Shown here one piece after another: positions 9,290 to 18,596 of a DNA stretch of 64,000 nucleotides (within the stretch, counting starts at the first letter, position 1; each line of letters opens with the position of its first letter). Source of the DNA: Aliiroseovarius sp. Z3 (GTDB taxonomy: Bacteria > Pseudomonadota > Alphaproteobacteria > Rhodobacterales > Rhodobacteraceae); the NCBI RefSeq assembly GCF_029105185.1, contig NZ_JAFMZK010000002.1:124001-188000 (forward strand), given 5' to 3'. The notes under the pieces are model-generated. The model saw nothing but the letters and a program-made list of their open reading frames with translations. It had not been told where the DNA came from and did no database searches. Position numbers and translations under genes: made by a program.

Positions 9290-10231
9290 ATGGATGAACG
9301 CCTACCTCCTCTGACCGCATTGCGTGCCTTTGATGCCGCAGCGCGCCACATGTCATTTCAGCGCGCGGCTGCTGAGTTGAACGTCACACCGGCGGCCCTG
9401 TCGTTTCAGATCAAATCGCTTGAAGAGCATTTTGGCGCGCCGCTTTTCAACCGCTTGAATAGGGCCGTTGAGTTAACTGAAGCAGGGCAGGTCTTGGCCC
9501 CGGGAACATCCGAAGGCTTCGCAGCATTGACAGCGGCATGGCGCGCAGCGCGGCGCAGTGTCGAAGCCAATGTGCTGACCGTGACGGCTGGTCCTGCGTT
9601 TACGGCCAAATGGCTTGCGCCGCGCATGTATGCCTTTGCGCAGGACCATCCTGACATCGAACTGCGCTTCACGGCTGGCCTACGGATGATGGATCTGACC
9701 AAGGACGAGGTGGATGTCGCGATCCGCTTTGGGTATGGCCCGGACGACGGGCTGTTTTCGCAACCGCTTGAGCCTGAATGGCTGACACCGGTTATGTTGC
9801 CCGAGTTTGCCAGACGGTATTCAACGCCAGAGGATTTGTTGAAAGCACCGCTGATTCACAACAGTTCGGACGATTTCTTAAGCCCCCCGTGTGACTGGCC
9901 AGCCTGGTTCAGGGCTGTCGGCATAGACAACGCGCCGCGGATCTCGTCAAGTTTTTCGCAACCTGACCACGCCCTGGATGCCGCGTTGTCCGGGGCAGGC
10001 GTGGTGCTGGGGCGTCGTGCGTTCGTTGTGAAGTATCTGGCAGATGGGCGTTTGGTGGCGCCTTTCAAGATCGCGCTGGGGACGGCTGCAAAGTTCCGGT
10101 TCCTGTGCCGCCTGGGTCAGGAAGACCGGCCCGAGATCGCAGCCTTTCGAGAGTGGATATTGGCCGAGATGGCCAAGACGGCTTCCTGCGCGACGGACAT
10201 GACCATCGTGCCGACTGATGGTCTTGCATGA
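9290..10231 (+). CDS. LysR-family transcriptional regulator, GcvA-like
   Basis: A 313-residue regulator with an N-terminal winged HTH (LTALRAFDAAARHMSFQRAAAEL, then TPAALSFQIKSLEEHFGAPLF, about residues 7-65) and a C-terminal effector-binding domain. The wording LPPLTALRAFDAAARH is typical of the GcvA-like branch. Its ligand is unknown. The stop overlaps the start of the exporter gene by ATGA, so the two are likely one operon and the regulator may control that exporter. A perfect 12-bp palindrome ATTTGTACAAAT lies at 9238-9249, 40 bp upstream, where an autoregulatory site could be. Confidence 0.9.
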   Translation: MDERLPPLTALRAFDAAARHMSFQRAAAELNVTPAALSFQIKSLEEHFGAPLFNRLNRAVELTEAGQVLAPGTSEGFAALTAAWRAARRSVEANVLTVTAGPAFTAKWLAPRMYAFAQDHPDIELRFTAGLRMMDLTKDEVDVAIRFGYGPDDGLFSQPLEPEWLTPVMLPEFARRYSTPEDLLKAPLIHNSSDDFLSPPCDWPAWFRAVGIDNAPRISSSFSQPDHALDAALSGAGVVLGRRAFVVKYLADGRLVAPFKIALGTAAKFRFLCRLGQEDRPEIAAFREWILAEMAKTASCATDMTIVPTDGLA

Positions 10232-11103
10232 CGCGGGGCAAGGCGACAGCGACTGGCTTTGTCGCCGTATTGCTATGGTCGTTGCTGGCCTTGTTTACGG
10301 TGGGGACAGTGCCGGTACCGCCGTTTCAGTTGACGGCCATGGCGTTTTTCATAGGTGGCGCGGTTGGGTTGATCTGGATCGGCTGGGCGGGTGCTTTCCG
10401 GGTTCTGCGACAGATCAGCTGGCGCGTTTACCTGTTCGGCACGCTGGGTTTGTTCGGCTACCACGCGCTGTACTTTTCGGCTTTGCGCATGGCCCCGGCG
10501 GCAGAGGCCGGGCTGATTGCCTATCTATGGCCGCTGTTGATCGTCCTGTTTTCGGGGCTTTTGCCGGGCGAGCGGCTCAGGCCATTTCACATAATTGGCG
10601 CGGTCGTGTCTTTCATCGGCGCGGCGATCATCGTTTTAGGTGCTGCTGACGGGTTCGCGGCCGATGCGTTGCCCGGTTTCGGTTTGGCTTTTTTGTGTGC
10701 TCTGACCTGGTCTGGCTATTCTGTCCTGTCGCGCAGGCTGGGTAAGACGCCGACGGCCTCGGTCGTGGTGTTTTGCCTGGCGACGGCAGTTCTTTCGACC
10801 GGGGCGCATTTGCTTTTGGAAACAACCGCCTGGCCGACGGATGCACGGGGCTGGGTCGCCGTGTTGGGCCTTGGGCTGGGGCCAGTGGGGCTGGCGTTCT
10901 ATGTGTGGGACATTGGAGTGAAGCAGGGCGACATACAACTTCTCGGCGTCGCCAGCTATGGCGCACCGTTGTTATCGACGCTTATTCTTATCGTTGCCGG
11001 TGTGGCAGAACCCCGACCATCATTGATCCTTGCCGGTGTTCTGATCACATTTGGCGCGGCGATGGCCGCGCGGGCCAGTTCAGCACGAAGCGCAGGCAAC
11101 TGA
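10228..11103 (+). CDS. EamA-family exporter, YddG-like
   Basis: A 291-residue inner-membrane protein made of about ten hydrophobic helices in two EamA/DMT repeats. The first half contains LLWSLLALFTVGTVPVPPFQL and an AAEAGLIAYLWPLLI segment resembling the aromatic amino acid exporter YddG. Substrate therefore likely a small metabolite such as an aromatic amino acid, but this is inference. It overlaps the preceding LysR gene by 4 bp, which suggests coupled expression. Confidence 0.85.
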   Translation: MTRGKATATGFVAVLLWSLLALFTVGTVPVPPFQLTAMAFFIGGAVGLIWIGWAGAFRVLRQISWRVYLFGTLGLFGYHALYFSALRMAPAAEAGLIAYLWPLLIVLFSGLLPGERLRPFHIIGAVVSFIGAAIIVLGAADGFAADALPGFGLAFLCALTWSGYSVLSRRLGKTPTASVVVFCLATAVLSTGAHLLLETTAWPTDARGWVAVLGLGLGPVGLAFYVWDIGVKQGDIQLLGVASYGAPLLSTLILIVAGVAEPRPSLILAGVLITFGAAMAARASSARSAGN

Positions 11104-11119
11104 CCCGGTCTGATAGGCC

Positions 11120-11287
11120 CTAGGCGGTTGCGAGACGCTCAATTTCCTCTTTGAGCAGGAGTTTCTGCTTCTTAAGCTCAGAAATCTCGTGATCGCTGCT
11201 GCCGGGCGACCGCTGGATCGCCTCGACCTTTTCAGAGAGAACCTCGTGTTTTCTCCGCAGCTCTTCAAGATGCGAACTCATGCTCAT
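11120..11287 (-). CDS. YdcH / DUF465 family protein
   Basis: A 55-residue, highly charged, almost wholly helical protein (SHLEELRRKHEVLSEKVEAI ... ISELKKQKLLLKEEIERL) that matches the YdcH/DUF465 family; function unknown. The start is chosen at MSMSSHLEEL because AGGAGG lies 7 nt upstream. The 120 bp upstream, before the methyltransferase gene, probably hold its promoter. Confidence 0.88.
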   Translation of the reverse strand: MSMSSHLEELRRKHEVLSEKVEAIQRSPGSSDHEISELKKQKLLLKEEIERLATA

Positions 11288-11406
11288 GGCGTTCCTCCTC
11301 TGATGTATTTGGACATGTTTAGTGCACCACATATTTGGGGATTTGTCACTAAGAGTGAAGGCTTGCTGGTGAAAAAACCCGTAACAGGCGGAAATATCCG
11401 GCGGGT

Positions 11407-12168
11407 TCAAACAAGTGTTAACGCTGCCCCATCACGCAGTATGCCGGCAACTTCAGGAGTATAGTGCTCGCGGTCTGCCATGTGATGTGCCCCTTCATGG
11501 AGAACAAGCGGGGCAGCCAGTCGAAATGCCCCGCGTGAACCTTTGCGGGCCTGCACAATAACAAGCGATGCCGCCCGCCCGATCCGGGGACTAAGCGGCT
11601 TTGCCACGACGGACCCCAATCTGTTGTCCATCGCGCTCATAACTTCGGGCAGTCGCTCTGCGTTCTGGATCAGCGTCATGTAACCGCCGGGCAAAAGGCG
11701 GCGGGTTGCGTGATCAAGCCACGCTGTCAGGGGCGTATCCTCGCCCAATGCACCCTCGCGAATTGTGTCGGGCGAGGCAGTGCCCCGGTCGCGCCGAAAA
11801 TATGGGGGGTTCATGATCACGTGATCGAACCGGTCTTGCCGCAGGTCGGCGGGCATATGTTCCAGATCGCCCTGATGCACGGTCAGCGGGATATCGTTTT
11901 GCCGGGCATTGTGCCGCGCCAGATCGGCATAGATGGCTTGCCGCTCAAGACCGACAAGGCGCAACCCGGCCACGCGCCGCCCAAGACAAAGACTTGCCGC
12001 ACCTGCCCCACACCCCAGCTCCAGAACGGATTGCCCCGCTTTTGCCGGAACGGCGGCGGCCAGAAACACAGGGTCCACGCCTGCGCGATAGCCAGATGCG
12101 GGCTGGGTTAAAACCAGCTGCCCGCCCAGAAACGCGTCATTCGTCTGTTCAGGGGTGGAAGAACTCAT
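11407..12168 (-). CDS. SAM-dependent methyltransferase, TrmN6/YfiC-like
   Basis: A 253-residue class I methyltransferase. The SAM-binding glycine loop is VLELGCGAGAAS (about residues 45-56), an acidic residue follows in LVGLERQ, and the catalytic NPPY tetrad (MNPPYF) marks an amino-N6-adenine methylase. E. coli YfiC/TrmN6 methylates A37 of tRNA1(Val), so tRNA is the likely substrate, by analogy only. It starts 3 bp after the DUF2007 stop, and they likely share a transcript. Confidence 0.85.
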   Translation of the reverse strand: MSSSTPEQTNDAFLGGQLVLTQPASGYRAGVDPVFLAAAVPAKAGQSVLELGCGAGAASLCLGRRVAGLRLVGLERQAIYADLARHNARQNDIPLTVHQGDLEHMPADLRQDRFDHVIMNPPYFRRDRGTASPDTIREGALGEDTPLTAWLDHATRRLLPGGYMTLIQNAERLPEVMSAMDNRLGSVVAKPLSPRIGRAASLVIVQARKGSRGAFRLAAPLVLHEGAHHMADREHYTPEVAGILRDGAALTLV

Positions 12169-12171
12169 CCG

Positions 12172-12387
12172 TCAGCCTTCATAGTCCACGCCATTGTCGC
12201 GCAGAATGGCGCGTGCACGGAACAGATCGCGTTCAAGAACCATCAGCCGCCGCGGCAGAATTCCGATCGAACCTTCCAGCGCGCTCATATGGACGTCCAT
12301 CGCAAAGCAGTCTATATCCTCGCCATCAAGAAGGGCTGTGACAAAAGGGATCAAAGTTGGGTCTGTTGTCCGAAGAAGCTCTCTCAT
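12172..12387 (-). CDS. DUF2007 family small protein
   Basis: A 71-residue protein (MRELLRTTDPTLIPFVTALL ... DLFRARAILRD) with the fold pattern of DUF2007, sometimes labelled putative signal-transducing protein. The role is unknown. It lies directly upstream of the methyltransferase and is divergent from ispB, leaving about 70 bp for two promoters. Confidence 0.85.
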   Translation of the reverse strand: MRELLRTTDPTLIPFVTALLDGEDIDCFAMDVHMSALEGSIGILPRRLMVLERDLFRARAILRDNGVDYEG

Positions 12388-12458
12388 AGATATGGACTTA
12401 ATGACAGGGCCGCGGCTTTGTCGAGCCGGATGTCGGGCAAGTTGACGGGAAGGTGATC

Positions 12459-13454
12459 ATGCTGATCGAAGCAGCACATAAACCACACGAACGTTTGGGC
12501 GCGCACCTCAAGGACGAGATGGCGGCGGTAAACGCCCTGATCAGCCAGCGTATGGCATCGAAGAATGCGCCGCGTATTCCCGAAGTGACAGCGCATTTGG
12601 TGGACGCGGGCGGCAAGCGGTTGCGTCCCATGTTGACCCTCGCCGCAGCGAGGTTGTGTGGCTACAAGGGTCCGTATCACATTCATTTGGCCGCTACGGT
12701 CGAGTTCATTCACACGGCCACGCTGCTGCATGACGATGTGGTGGACGAAAGCGGCCAGCGTCGCGGGCGGCCTACCGCAAATCTGCTGTGGGACAACAAG
12801 TCCAGCGTTTTGGTCGGTGACTATCTGTTTTCACGCAGTTTCCAGTTGATGGTCGAGACTGGCAATTTGCGGGTGCTGGACATTCTGGCCAACGCTTCGG
12901 CGACGATTGCCGAAGGCGAAGTGTTGCAACTGACCGCTGCACAAGATCTGACCACGGATGAGGCCGTTTATCTGCAAGTCGTGCGCGGCAAGACCGCCGC
13001 ACTGTTTTCAGCGGCGACCGAAGTGGGCGGCGTGATTGCCAACGCGGGCGAGGCGCAGGTCAAGGCGCTGTTCGAATACGGCGATGCGCTGGGCGTGTCG
13101 TTTCAGATCGTTGATGATCTGTTGGATTTCACCGGCGGCGAAGCAATCGGCAAGAACATCGGCGATGATTTCCGCGAACGCAAGCTGACGCTGCCGTTGA
13201 TCAAGGCCGTCGCCAAGGCGGACGCGGAAGAGCGCGCCTTCTGGACACGGACAATCGAGAAGGGTCGCCAACAGGATGGCGATCTGGAGCATGCGTTGGC
13301 GTTGATGAACAAATATGGCGCGCTGGAAGATACGCGAGCGGATGCCATTGTTTGGGCGGATAAGGCGAAAGCCGCGCTGTCGGTGCTGCCGGACGATCCC
13401 ATTCGCGACATGCTGAACGACATCGCCGATTACGTCGTGGCGCGGATCAGCTAA
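12459..13454 (+). CDS. ispB: Polyprenyl diphosphate synthase (octa/decaprenyl type)
   Basis: Elongates farnesyl diphosphate with isopentenyl diphosphate to the long chain used in ubiquinone. About 331 residues carry GGKRLRP, the first aspartate-rich motif in LLHDDVVDES, RRGRPTAN, VGDYLFSRSF and the second motif QIVDDLLDF. Start: the ATG with GGGAAGG 5 nt upstream; a GTG two codons earlier is possible. The 3' end overlaps the convergent ispE by 8 bp. The exact chain length cannot be read from the sequence. Confidence 0.93.
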   Translation: MLIEAAHKPHERLGAHLKDEMAAVNALISQRMASKNAPRIPEVTAHLVDAGGKRLRPMLTLAAARLCGYKGPYHIHLAATVEFIHTATLLHDDVVDESGQRRGRPTANLLWDNKSSVLVGDYLFSRSFQLMVETGNLRVLDILANASATIAEGEVLQLTAAQDLTTDEAVYLQVVRGKTAALFSAATEVGGVIANAGEAQVKALFEYGDALGVSFQIVDDLLDFTGGEAIGKNIGDDFRERKLTLPLIKAVAKADAEERAFWTRTIEKGRQQDGDLEHALALMNKYGALEDTRADAIVWADKAKAALSVLPDDPIRDMLNDIADYVVARIS

Positions 13455-14277
13455 GGCAGGTGGGTGCTACCCACCAGTCTGGCTGTTGACCTGCAAGCAA
13501 TCGGGCCGCATCTTGTGCGGCCTTTTCTGTTTCAAACAGGGCAAAACATGTCGCACCTGACCCCGACATCCGGGCAAGTTGAACGTCGGGCAGCGATGAC
13601 AATGCGTTCAGGACGTCAGAGATCACCGGCGCGGCGGCGATCGCGGGGGCCTGCAGGTCGTTTCGCTGGTCGGACAGCCACCCGATGAACGCGTGCGTGT
13701 TAAGGCCCTGTGGCAGCCGTTTCGGCATCGGTGGGTTCACCTTGTTTTGCAGTGCGTTGAAGACGGCAGGCGTTGGCACCTCGACCCCCGGATTGGCAAG
13801 AACAGCATATAGCGGCGGCAAACCGGGGCAGGGGATCACATCCTCGCCAATACCACGCATCCGCGCGGCCTGACGCATCAGGCAAACCCGCACATCCGCC
13901 CCCAGTTCGGTGGCCCCGCTGGGCAGCCTTGTGTCACCGGTAAGATCCGATAGGGCAAGAAGCGTTGCCGCGGCGTCCGAACTGCCACCACCGATTCCGG
14001 CAGATGCCGGAAGGTGTTTGGACAGGATGATGTGAACCGGGATGTCAAAAAGCGCGGCTGCGCGAGCAACAAGGTTGGTGTTGCCCGTCGGAACACCTGC
14101 GGCGCGTGGTCCGGTAACCTCAAGCCGTGATGCTTCGGTGGGCATCACAGTGATCCGGTCACCGACATCCGCAAACATGACCAGACTATCCAGCAGGTGA
14201 TAGCCATCCTTGCGTTGGCCCGTTACGTGCAGTGTCAGGTTCACTTTCGCGGGGGCGAACACCTTGATGATGGTCAT
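13447..14277 (-). CDS. ispE: 4-diphosphocytidyl-2-C-methyl-D-erythritol kinase
   Basis: ATP-dependent kinase of the MEP isoprenoid pathway. The 276-residue GHMP kinase has the N-terminal APAKVNLTLHV with KxDGYH, the ATP-binding loop LPASAGIGGGSSDAAATL, and a C-terminal ARMSGSGATCFALF. Its ATG overlaps the stop of the TPR gene, so both are translated from one leftward message; ispB, another isoprenoid gene, converges on its 3' end. Confidence 0.94.
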   Translation of the reverse strand: MTIIKVFAPAKVNLTLHVTGQRKDGYHLLDSLVMFADVGDRITVMPTEASRLEVTGPRAAGVPTGNTNLVARAAALFDIPVHIILSKHLPASAGIGGGSSDAAATLLALSDLTGDTRLPSGATELGADVRVCLMRQAARMRGIGEDVIPCPGLPPLYAVLANPGVEVPTPAVFNALQNKVNPPMPKRLPQGLNTHAFIGWLSDQRNDLQAPAIAAAPVISDVLNALSSLPDVQLARMSGSGATCFALFETEKAAQDAARLLAGQQPDWWVAPTCLS

Positions 14278-16004
14278 TCGGCAGGATGCAGGGGGGCGGC
14301 CCCTTCTTCTTCCAGAACAACGTCCAGCCCGACTTCAAGCTTGCGACGAACGCGGTCGGGGTTCATTTCTTCAAGATCCGTATCATCGGTGACAAAGCTC
14401 TGGGCGCGGCTCCACTGAAACTCGGCCTCGCGTTTGCGTCCCACCGCCCAATAGGCATCACCCAAGTGATCATTCAGGATGGGATCAACAGGGATAAGTT
14501 CCACAGCGCGTTCCAACTGTTTGACCGCATCATCATAACGCCCCAAGCGGTAAAACACCCAACCCAGACTATCGACGATATACCCGCTGTCCGGGCGCGC
14601 AGCGACAGCGCGTTCGATCATGTCCAGCGCTTCGTCCAAATTATCGCGTCTTTCGACGTAAGTGTAGCCGAGATAGTTCAGGACGTTCGGCTCTTCCGGG
14701 CTTAACTCCAACGCTTTGCGAAAGTCAGCCTCGGCAGCGGGCCAATCATCAAGTTTGGTCAGGGCAATCGCGCGTTGGAAATAGGTGGCCCACTGGCCGG
14801 GCAGGTCTTCTGTAAACCCGGCAATGGCCTGATCATAGGCCAAGCGCGCCTCTTCATAGCGATCCAGTTGCATCAGCGTATCACCCAGGGCAACCCTGAA
14901 CCGAAGTGTGTCAGGATAAGTGTCGGCAAGTGCGCTAAGCTCTTCAATGGCCTCGTCGAATTTATCGGACCTGCGCAGGACATCGGTGCGCCCTAGCGCG
15001 GCTTCTTGATACAAAAAGTTGCCCTTCGGCACACGGCCATAAGCCTCGACAGCCAGCTCATGGCGTTCCAACCGTTCCAGCAATCGTGCAGATAGCAGGG
15101 TTGAGACGGCATTTCTGGGGTTCAGATACTCCGCCAGACGGCTGAAAACCAGCGCAATGGTCGGATCGCTGTCGACACTGCGGCTTTCAGAGACGGCATA
15201 GAACAACTCCGCGATACCGTCATTTGGAGATGTAATGCCTGTGAACGGCAATATCTCGCCCGCTTCCAGTCGGGCAATGATGTCGTCAACCTCGGGATCG
15301 ACCAGCGGAGAGGCATTGGCGTTCATAAGCTCCAGCGCATCGGCGTGGCGATCTAGCTGGCTAAGAACTTGCGCATAAGCCAAAATGCCACCGCGGTTCA
15401 GCTGTATCTCGCCTTCACTGCCGCTGAAAATGCCAGCTGCCCCCTCGAAATCGCCTACATGTGCTAATGCCAGGGCCTTCTGAAACTGTGCAAAGCTGCG
15501 GCTGTTCGGGTCTTTGGACAGGGCGTCGAAAATTTCCAGCGCCTGTGACATGCGGCCTTGCCCAAGACTGGCCCATGCGGTGATCATCTGGTCGACCACC
15601 CCGGCCACCGACACACCGCCTTCCAGAAGCGCAATCGATTCGTCCCAGTTTTCGCTGGCCAAGGCATCGCCCAGAAGCACCAGACCGGCCAATTGGTTGT
15701 CAGGATTGATCGAGGCCAGGCGCCGTGCGAATGGCAGGGCCTTGTCGACTTCGCCCATTGCCGTGTGCGCAACAACCAAACCTTCCAGAACGTCCGCGCG
15801 TTCGGGGTTGTCGACCAGCGCCCGCGTTCCATATTCGACCACCTTGGCGAAATCGCCCGACAGGTCGGCCTGACGCGCGGCTAGATACGGGCCTGCCGCA
15901 TCCGCCTGTGTCGCAGATGGGGTGAAACCGGCAAGGCAGACGGCTGCTGCAATGGCCGCAACAAGTTGGCGAGAGGCGGAAGATCTAAAAGGCACCAAGG
16001 ACAA
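14274..16004 (-). CDS. Exported tetratricopeptide-repeat protein
   Basis: A 576-residue protein with a signal peptide (hydrophobic LVAAIAAAVCLAG, cleavage probably near ADA) and helical TPR-like repeats along its length. The clearest repeats are near the C-terminus, for example YDQAIAGF, EADFRKALELSPEEPNVLNYLGYTY, YIVDSLGWVFYRLGRYDDAVKQLERAVEL and DPILNDHLGDAYWAVG. Likely a periplasmic or outer-membrane scaffold; partner unknown. It overlaps ispE by 4 bp, an arrangement usual in this family of bacteria. Confidence 0.85.
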   Translation of the reverse strand: MSLVPFRSSASRQLVAAIAAAVCLAGFTPSATQADAAGPYLAARQADLSGDFAKVVEYGTRALVDNPERADVLEGLVVAHTAMGEVDKALPFARRLASINPDNQLAGLVLLGDALASENWDESIALLEGGVSVAGVVDQMITAWASLGQGRMSQALEIFDALSKDPNSRSFAQFQKALALAHVGDFEGAAGIFSGSEGEIQLNRGGILAYAQVLSQLDRHADALELMNANASPLVDPEVDDIIARLEAGEILPFTGITSPNDGIAELFYAVSESRSVDSDPTIALVFSRLAEYLNPRNAVSTLLSARLLERLERHELAVEAYGRVPKGNFLYQEAALGRTDVLRRSDKFDEAIEELSALADTYPDTLRFRVALGDTLMQLDRYEEARLAYDQAIAGFTEDLPGQWATYFQRAIALTKLDDWPAAEADFRKALELSPEEPNVLNYLGYTYVERRDNLDEALDMIERAVAARPDSGYIVDSLGWVFYRLGRYDDAVKQLERAVELIPVDPILNDHLGDAYWAVGRKREAEFQWSRAQSFVTDDTDLEEMNPDRVRRKLEVGLDVVLEEEGAAPLHPAE

Positions 16005-16067
16005 CTTTCTTGTTAGATGGCTTCGCGGGTCGAAGCGTTGAGAAGGAACCTAATCGGCAAGTACGGT

Positions 16068-16102
16068 GAAAACAATGAGGGGCGGCACATGGCCACCCCT
16101 CA
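16068..16102 (-). terminator. Rho-independent terminator after ETF-QO gene
   Basis: On the minus strand a 10-bp GC-rich stem (GAGGGGTGGC / GCCGCCCCTC, one G-T pair) with a CATGT loop is followed by TTGTTTT, about 25 nt past the stop. Confidence 0.8.
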
Positions 16103-16128
16103 CTTTTACGTTTTTTCCGAGCTGAACG

Positions 16129-17781
16129 TTACATGTTCGGATAGTTCGGTCCATCACCACCCTGCGGGACGGTCCAGGTGATGTTCTGGCTGGGGTCCTT
16201 GATGTCACAGGTTTTGCAATGCACGCAGTTCTGGAAGTTGATGACAAAGCGCGGGTCTTTGCCGTCTTCCTCGACCACTTCGTAAACGCCTGCAGGGCAG
16301 TAGCGCTGTGCGGGCTCTGCAAATTCCGGCAAGTTCACACCGATCGGCACACTGGGGTCGGTGAGCTTCAGGTGGCAGGGCTGGCTTTCTTCATGGTTGG
16401 TCGCCGAGAAGGACACGTTGGTCAGCCGGTCAAACGACAGTTTGCCATCGGGTTTCGGATAGTCGATGACCGGGTAATCCGCCGCCTTGCCGGTGGCCTG
16501 CGCGTCGTTCTTGCCGTGCTTGACCGTGCCGAAGGGTGAAAAGCCCAAGAGCGACTGCACCCACATATCAAACCCGCCCAGCACCAGCGATGCGGTCAGG
16601 CCGAATTTTGACCAAAGCGGTTTCACGTTGCGCACCTTTTTCAGGTCTTTGGCGACGTCGCCGGTGCGCAATTCTTCCTCGTAATCCGCAAGCTCGTCGC
16701 CTGACCGGCCCGCGGCGATGGCCTTGACGGCGGCGTCGGCGGCGGCAATGCCCGACAACATGGCGTTGTGGTTGCCTTTGATGCGCGGCACGTTGACCAG
16801 CCCGACCGAACAACCCAACAGCGCGCCGCCGGGGAACGATGCCTTGGGCATGGATTGATACCCGCCTTCGGAAATTGCCCGCGCGCCGTAAGCCACGCGC
16901 TTGCCGCCTTCAAGCAGCGAAGCGATTTCGGGGTGATGTTTGAAACGCTGGAATTCCATATAGGGATACAGGTGCGGGTTCCTATAGTTCAGGTGAACCA
17001 CGAACCCAACGAAGACCTGATTATTTTCAAGGTGATAGATGAACGACCCGCCACCGGCATTTTTACCCAAAGGCCAGCCCATTGTGTGGGTTACAGTGCC
17101 TTCGCGATGCTTCTCTGGGTCGATTTCCCAGATTTCCTTCATGCCGAGGCCGAATTTCGGCGCGTCGCGTCCAGCTTGCAGGTCATACTTGCCAATGATC
17201 TCTTTCGCCAGCGATCCGCGCACCCCTTCCGAGATGAAGACATATTTCCCGTGCAGTTCCATCCCCGGTTCAGTGTTGGGGCCATAGCTGCCATCTTCTT
17301 CCAGCCCGAAGACGCCAGCGACAACGCCTTTGACTTCGCCGTTGTCGCCATAAACCAGTTCGGAACAGGCCATTCCAGGGAAGATTTCAACGCCCAGTTC
17401 CTCGGCCTGTTCAGCCATCCAGCGGCATACATTTGCCATCGAGACGATGTATTTGCCGTGGTTGTTCATCAGGGGGGGCATCGGCCAGTTTGGCACGCGC
17501 AGATGACCTGCTGGCCCAAGCACAAGGAAGTTGTCTTTTTTTACCGGCACATTGATTGGCGCGCCCTTGTCTTTCCAGTCCGGGATGAGCTTGTCCAACC
17601 CGCATGTATCCAAAACAGCGCCAGACAGGATATGCGCCCCGACCTCTGACCCTTTTTCCAGAACGACGACGTTCAAGTCGGCGTTTTGTTGCTTCAGGCG
17701 GATTGCGGCAGACAGGCCAGCCGGGCCTGCGCCAACGATGACCACATCGTATTCCATGCTTTCGCGTTCAATGTCGCTCAT
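16129..17781 (-). CDS. Electron transfer flavoprotein-ubiquinone oxidoreductase
   Basis: Passes electrons from ETF, reduced by acyl-CoA and amino-acid dehydrogenases, to the ubiquinone pool at the membrane. The 550-residue protein has the N-terminal FAD motif VVIVGAGPAGLSAA, a GWPL(G/K) region in the ubiquinone domain, and C-terminal cysteines for one [4Fe-4S] cluster (YCPAGVYE and CVHCKTCDIKDP). I choose the ATG of MSDIERESMEYD, which has GGGGAAAAG upstream; the frame is open ten codons further. The enzyme would serve the branched-chain and methionine catabolism suggested further along the window. Confidence 0.95.
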   Translation of the reverse strand: MSDIERESMEYDVVIVGAGPAGLSAAIRLKQQNADLNVVVLEKGSEVGAHILSGAVLDTCGLDKLIPDWKDKGAPINVPVKKDNFLVLGPAGHLRVPNWPMPPLMNNHGKYIVSMANVCRWMAEQAEELGVEIFPGMACSELVYGDNGEVKGVVAGVFGLEEDGSYGPNTEPGMELHGKYVFISEGVRGSLAKEIIGKYDLQAGRDAPKFGLGMKEIWEIDPEKHREGTVTHTMGWPLGKNAGGGSFIYHLENNQVFVGFVVHLNYRNPHLYPYMEFQRFKHHPEIASLLEGGKRVAYGARAISEGGYQSMPKASFPGGALLGCSVGLVNVPRIKGNHNAMLSGIAAADAAVKAIAAGRSGDELADYEEELRTGDVAKDLKKVRNVKPLWSKFGLTASLVLGGFDMWVQSLLGFSPFGTVKHGKNDAQATGKAADYPVIDYPKPDGKLSFDRLTNVSFSATNHEESQPCHLKLTDPSVPIGVNLPEFAEPAQRYCPAGVYEVVEEDGKDPRFVINFQNCVHCKTCDIKDPSQNITWTVPQGGDGPNYPNM

Positions 17782-18096
17782 TTTCTTTTCCCCGGATGGT
17801 CCGTTTCGCAAGATCGTTAGCTTGGCCCACCCGGCGGGTCAATCAGGACACTGCGTTACAAAGGCATTCCACCCGGGTTTTGGCTGGTTTTTTCGCCTGT
17901 TTGCGCTGACATTACCATTCGGCGGGGTCGCGCCCATTTGGAATGGCCTGACGGAATAATGCCGTTGCAAATCGCGCGTGTTTGCTAGACTTTCGGCGCA
18001 ACCGGGTTGATTTCCCGTCACAATGATCAAGATGATACAATAACGAAGACTGCCAATGTGCTTGCGTACATTGGCCACGGCAGAACGATAGGTCTC
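17782..18096. other. Intergenic region between ETF-QO and greA
   Basis: A 315-bp divergent gap. It should contain promoters for both genes. A TTGCAA at about 17964 and TAGACT at about 17985 could be a weak sigma-70 pair, but the spacing is short, so I do not call it. No gene or strong repeat was seen. Confidence 0.4.
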
Positions 18097-18567
18097 ATGG
18101 ATAAGATACCGCTGACGCGCGCGGGTCACACTGCGCTGAACGATGAATTGAAGCTGCTCAAGACCGAAGAACGTCCGGCAATCATCCGTGCGATTGCCGA
18201 AGCGCGCGAGCATGGCGACTTGTCCGAGAATGCGGAATATCATTCGGCCCGCGAAAAGCAGAGCTTCATCGAAGGCCGGATTAAAGAGCTGGAAGGCGTG
18301 TTGTCGCTGGCCGAGGTGATTGATCCGGCGACCCTGTCGGGGGCTGTAAAGTTTTCGGCCACCGTGACGATCGTTGACGAGGATACGGACGAAGAAAAAA
18401 CCTATCAGATCGTAGGCGAGCCGGAGGCCGATATTGAGAACGGCAAGCTGAACATCAAGTCGCCGCTGGCGCGCGGATTGATCGGTAAGGAAGAAGGCGA
18501 CAGTGTTGAAGTGCGCACACCCGGCGGTGAAAAGGCTTACGAGATCCTGAAGATCGAATGGATCTGA
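18097..18567 (+). CDS. greA: Transcription elongation factor GreA
   Basis: Binds RNA polymerase and stimulates cleavage of backtracked transcripts. The 156-residue protein has the usual length: an N-terminal coiled coil with EHGDLSENAEYHSAREKQ, the acidic tip of the family, and a C-terminal FKBP-like domain ending SPLARGLIGKEEGDSVEVRTPGG. The start MDKIPLTRAG matches family N-termini; a 30-codon in-frame extension upstream does not. It sits in front of a membrane protein gene, with 29 bp between stop and next start. Confidence 0.96.
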   Translation: MDKIPLTRAGHTALNDELKLLKTEERPAIIRAIAEAREHGDLSENAEYHSAREKQSFIEGRIKELEGVLSLAEVIDPATLSGAVKFSATVTIVDEDTDEEKTYQIVGEPEADIENGKLNIKSPLARGLIGKEEGDSVEVRTPGGEKAYEILKIEWI

Positions 18568-18596
18568 CGCCGCGCGTGGCGGACACGAGGGACAGG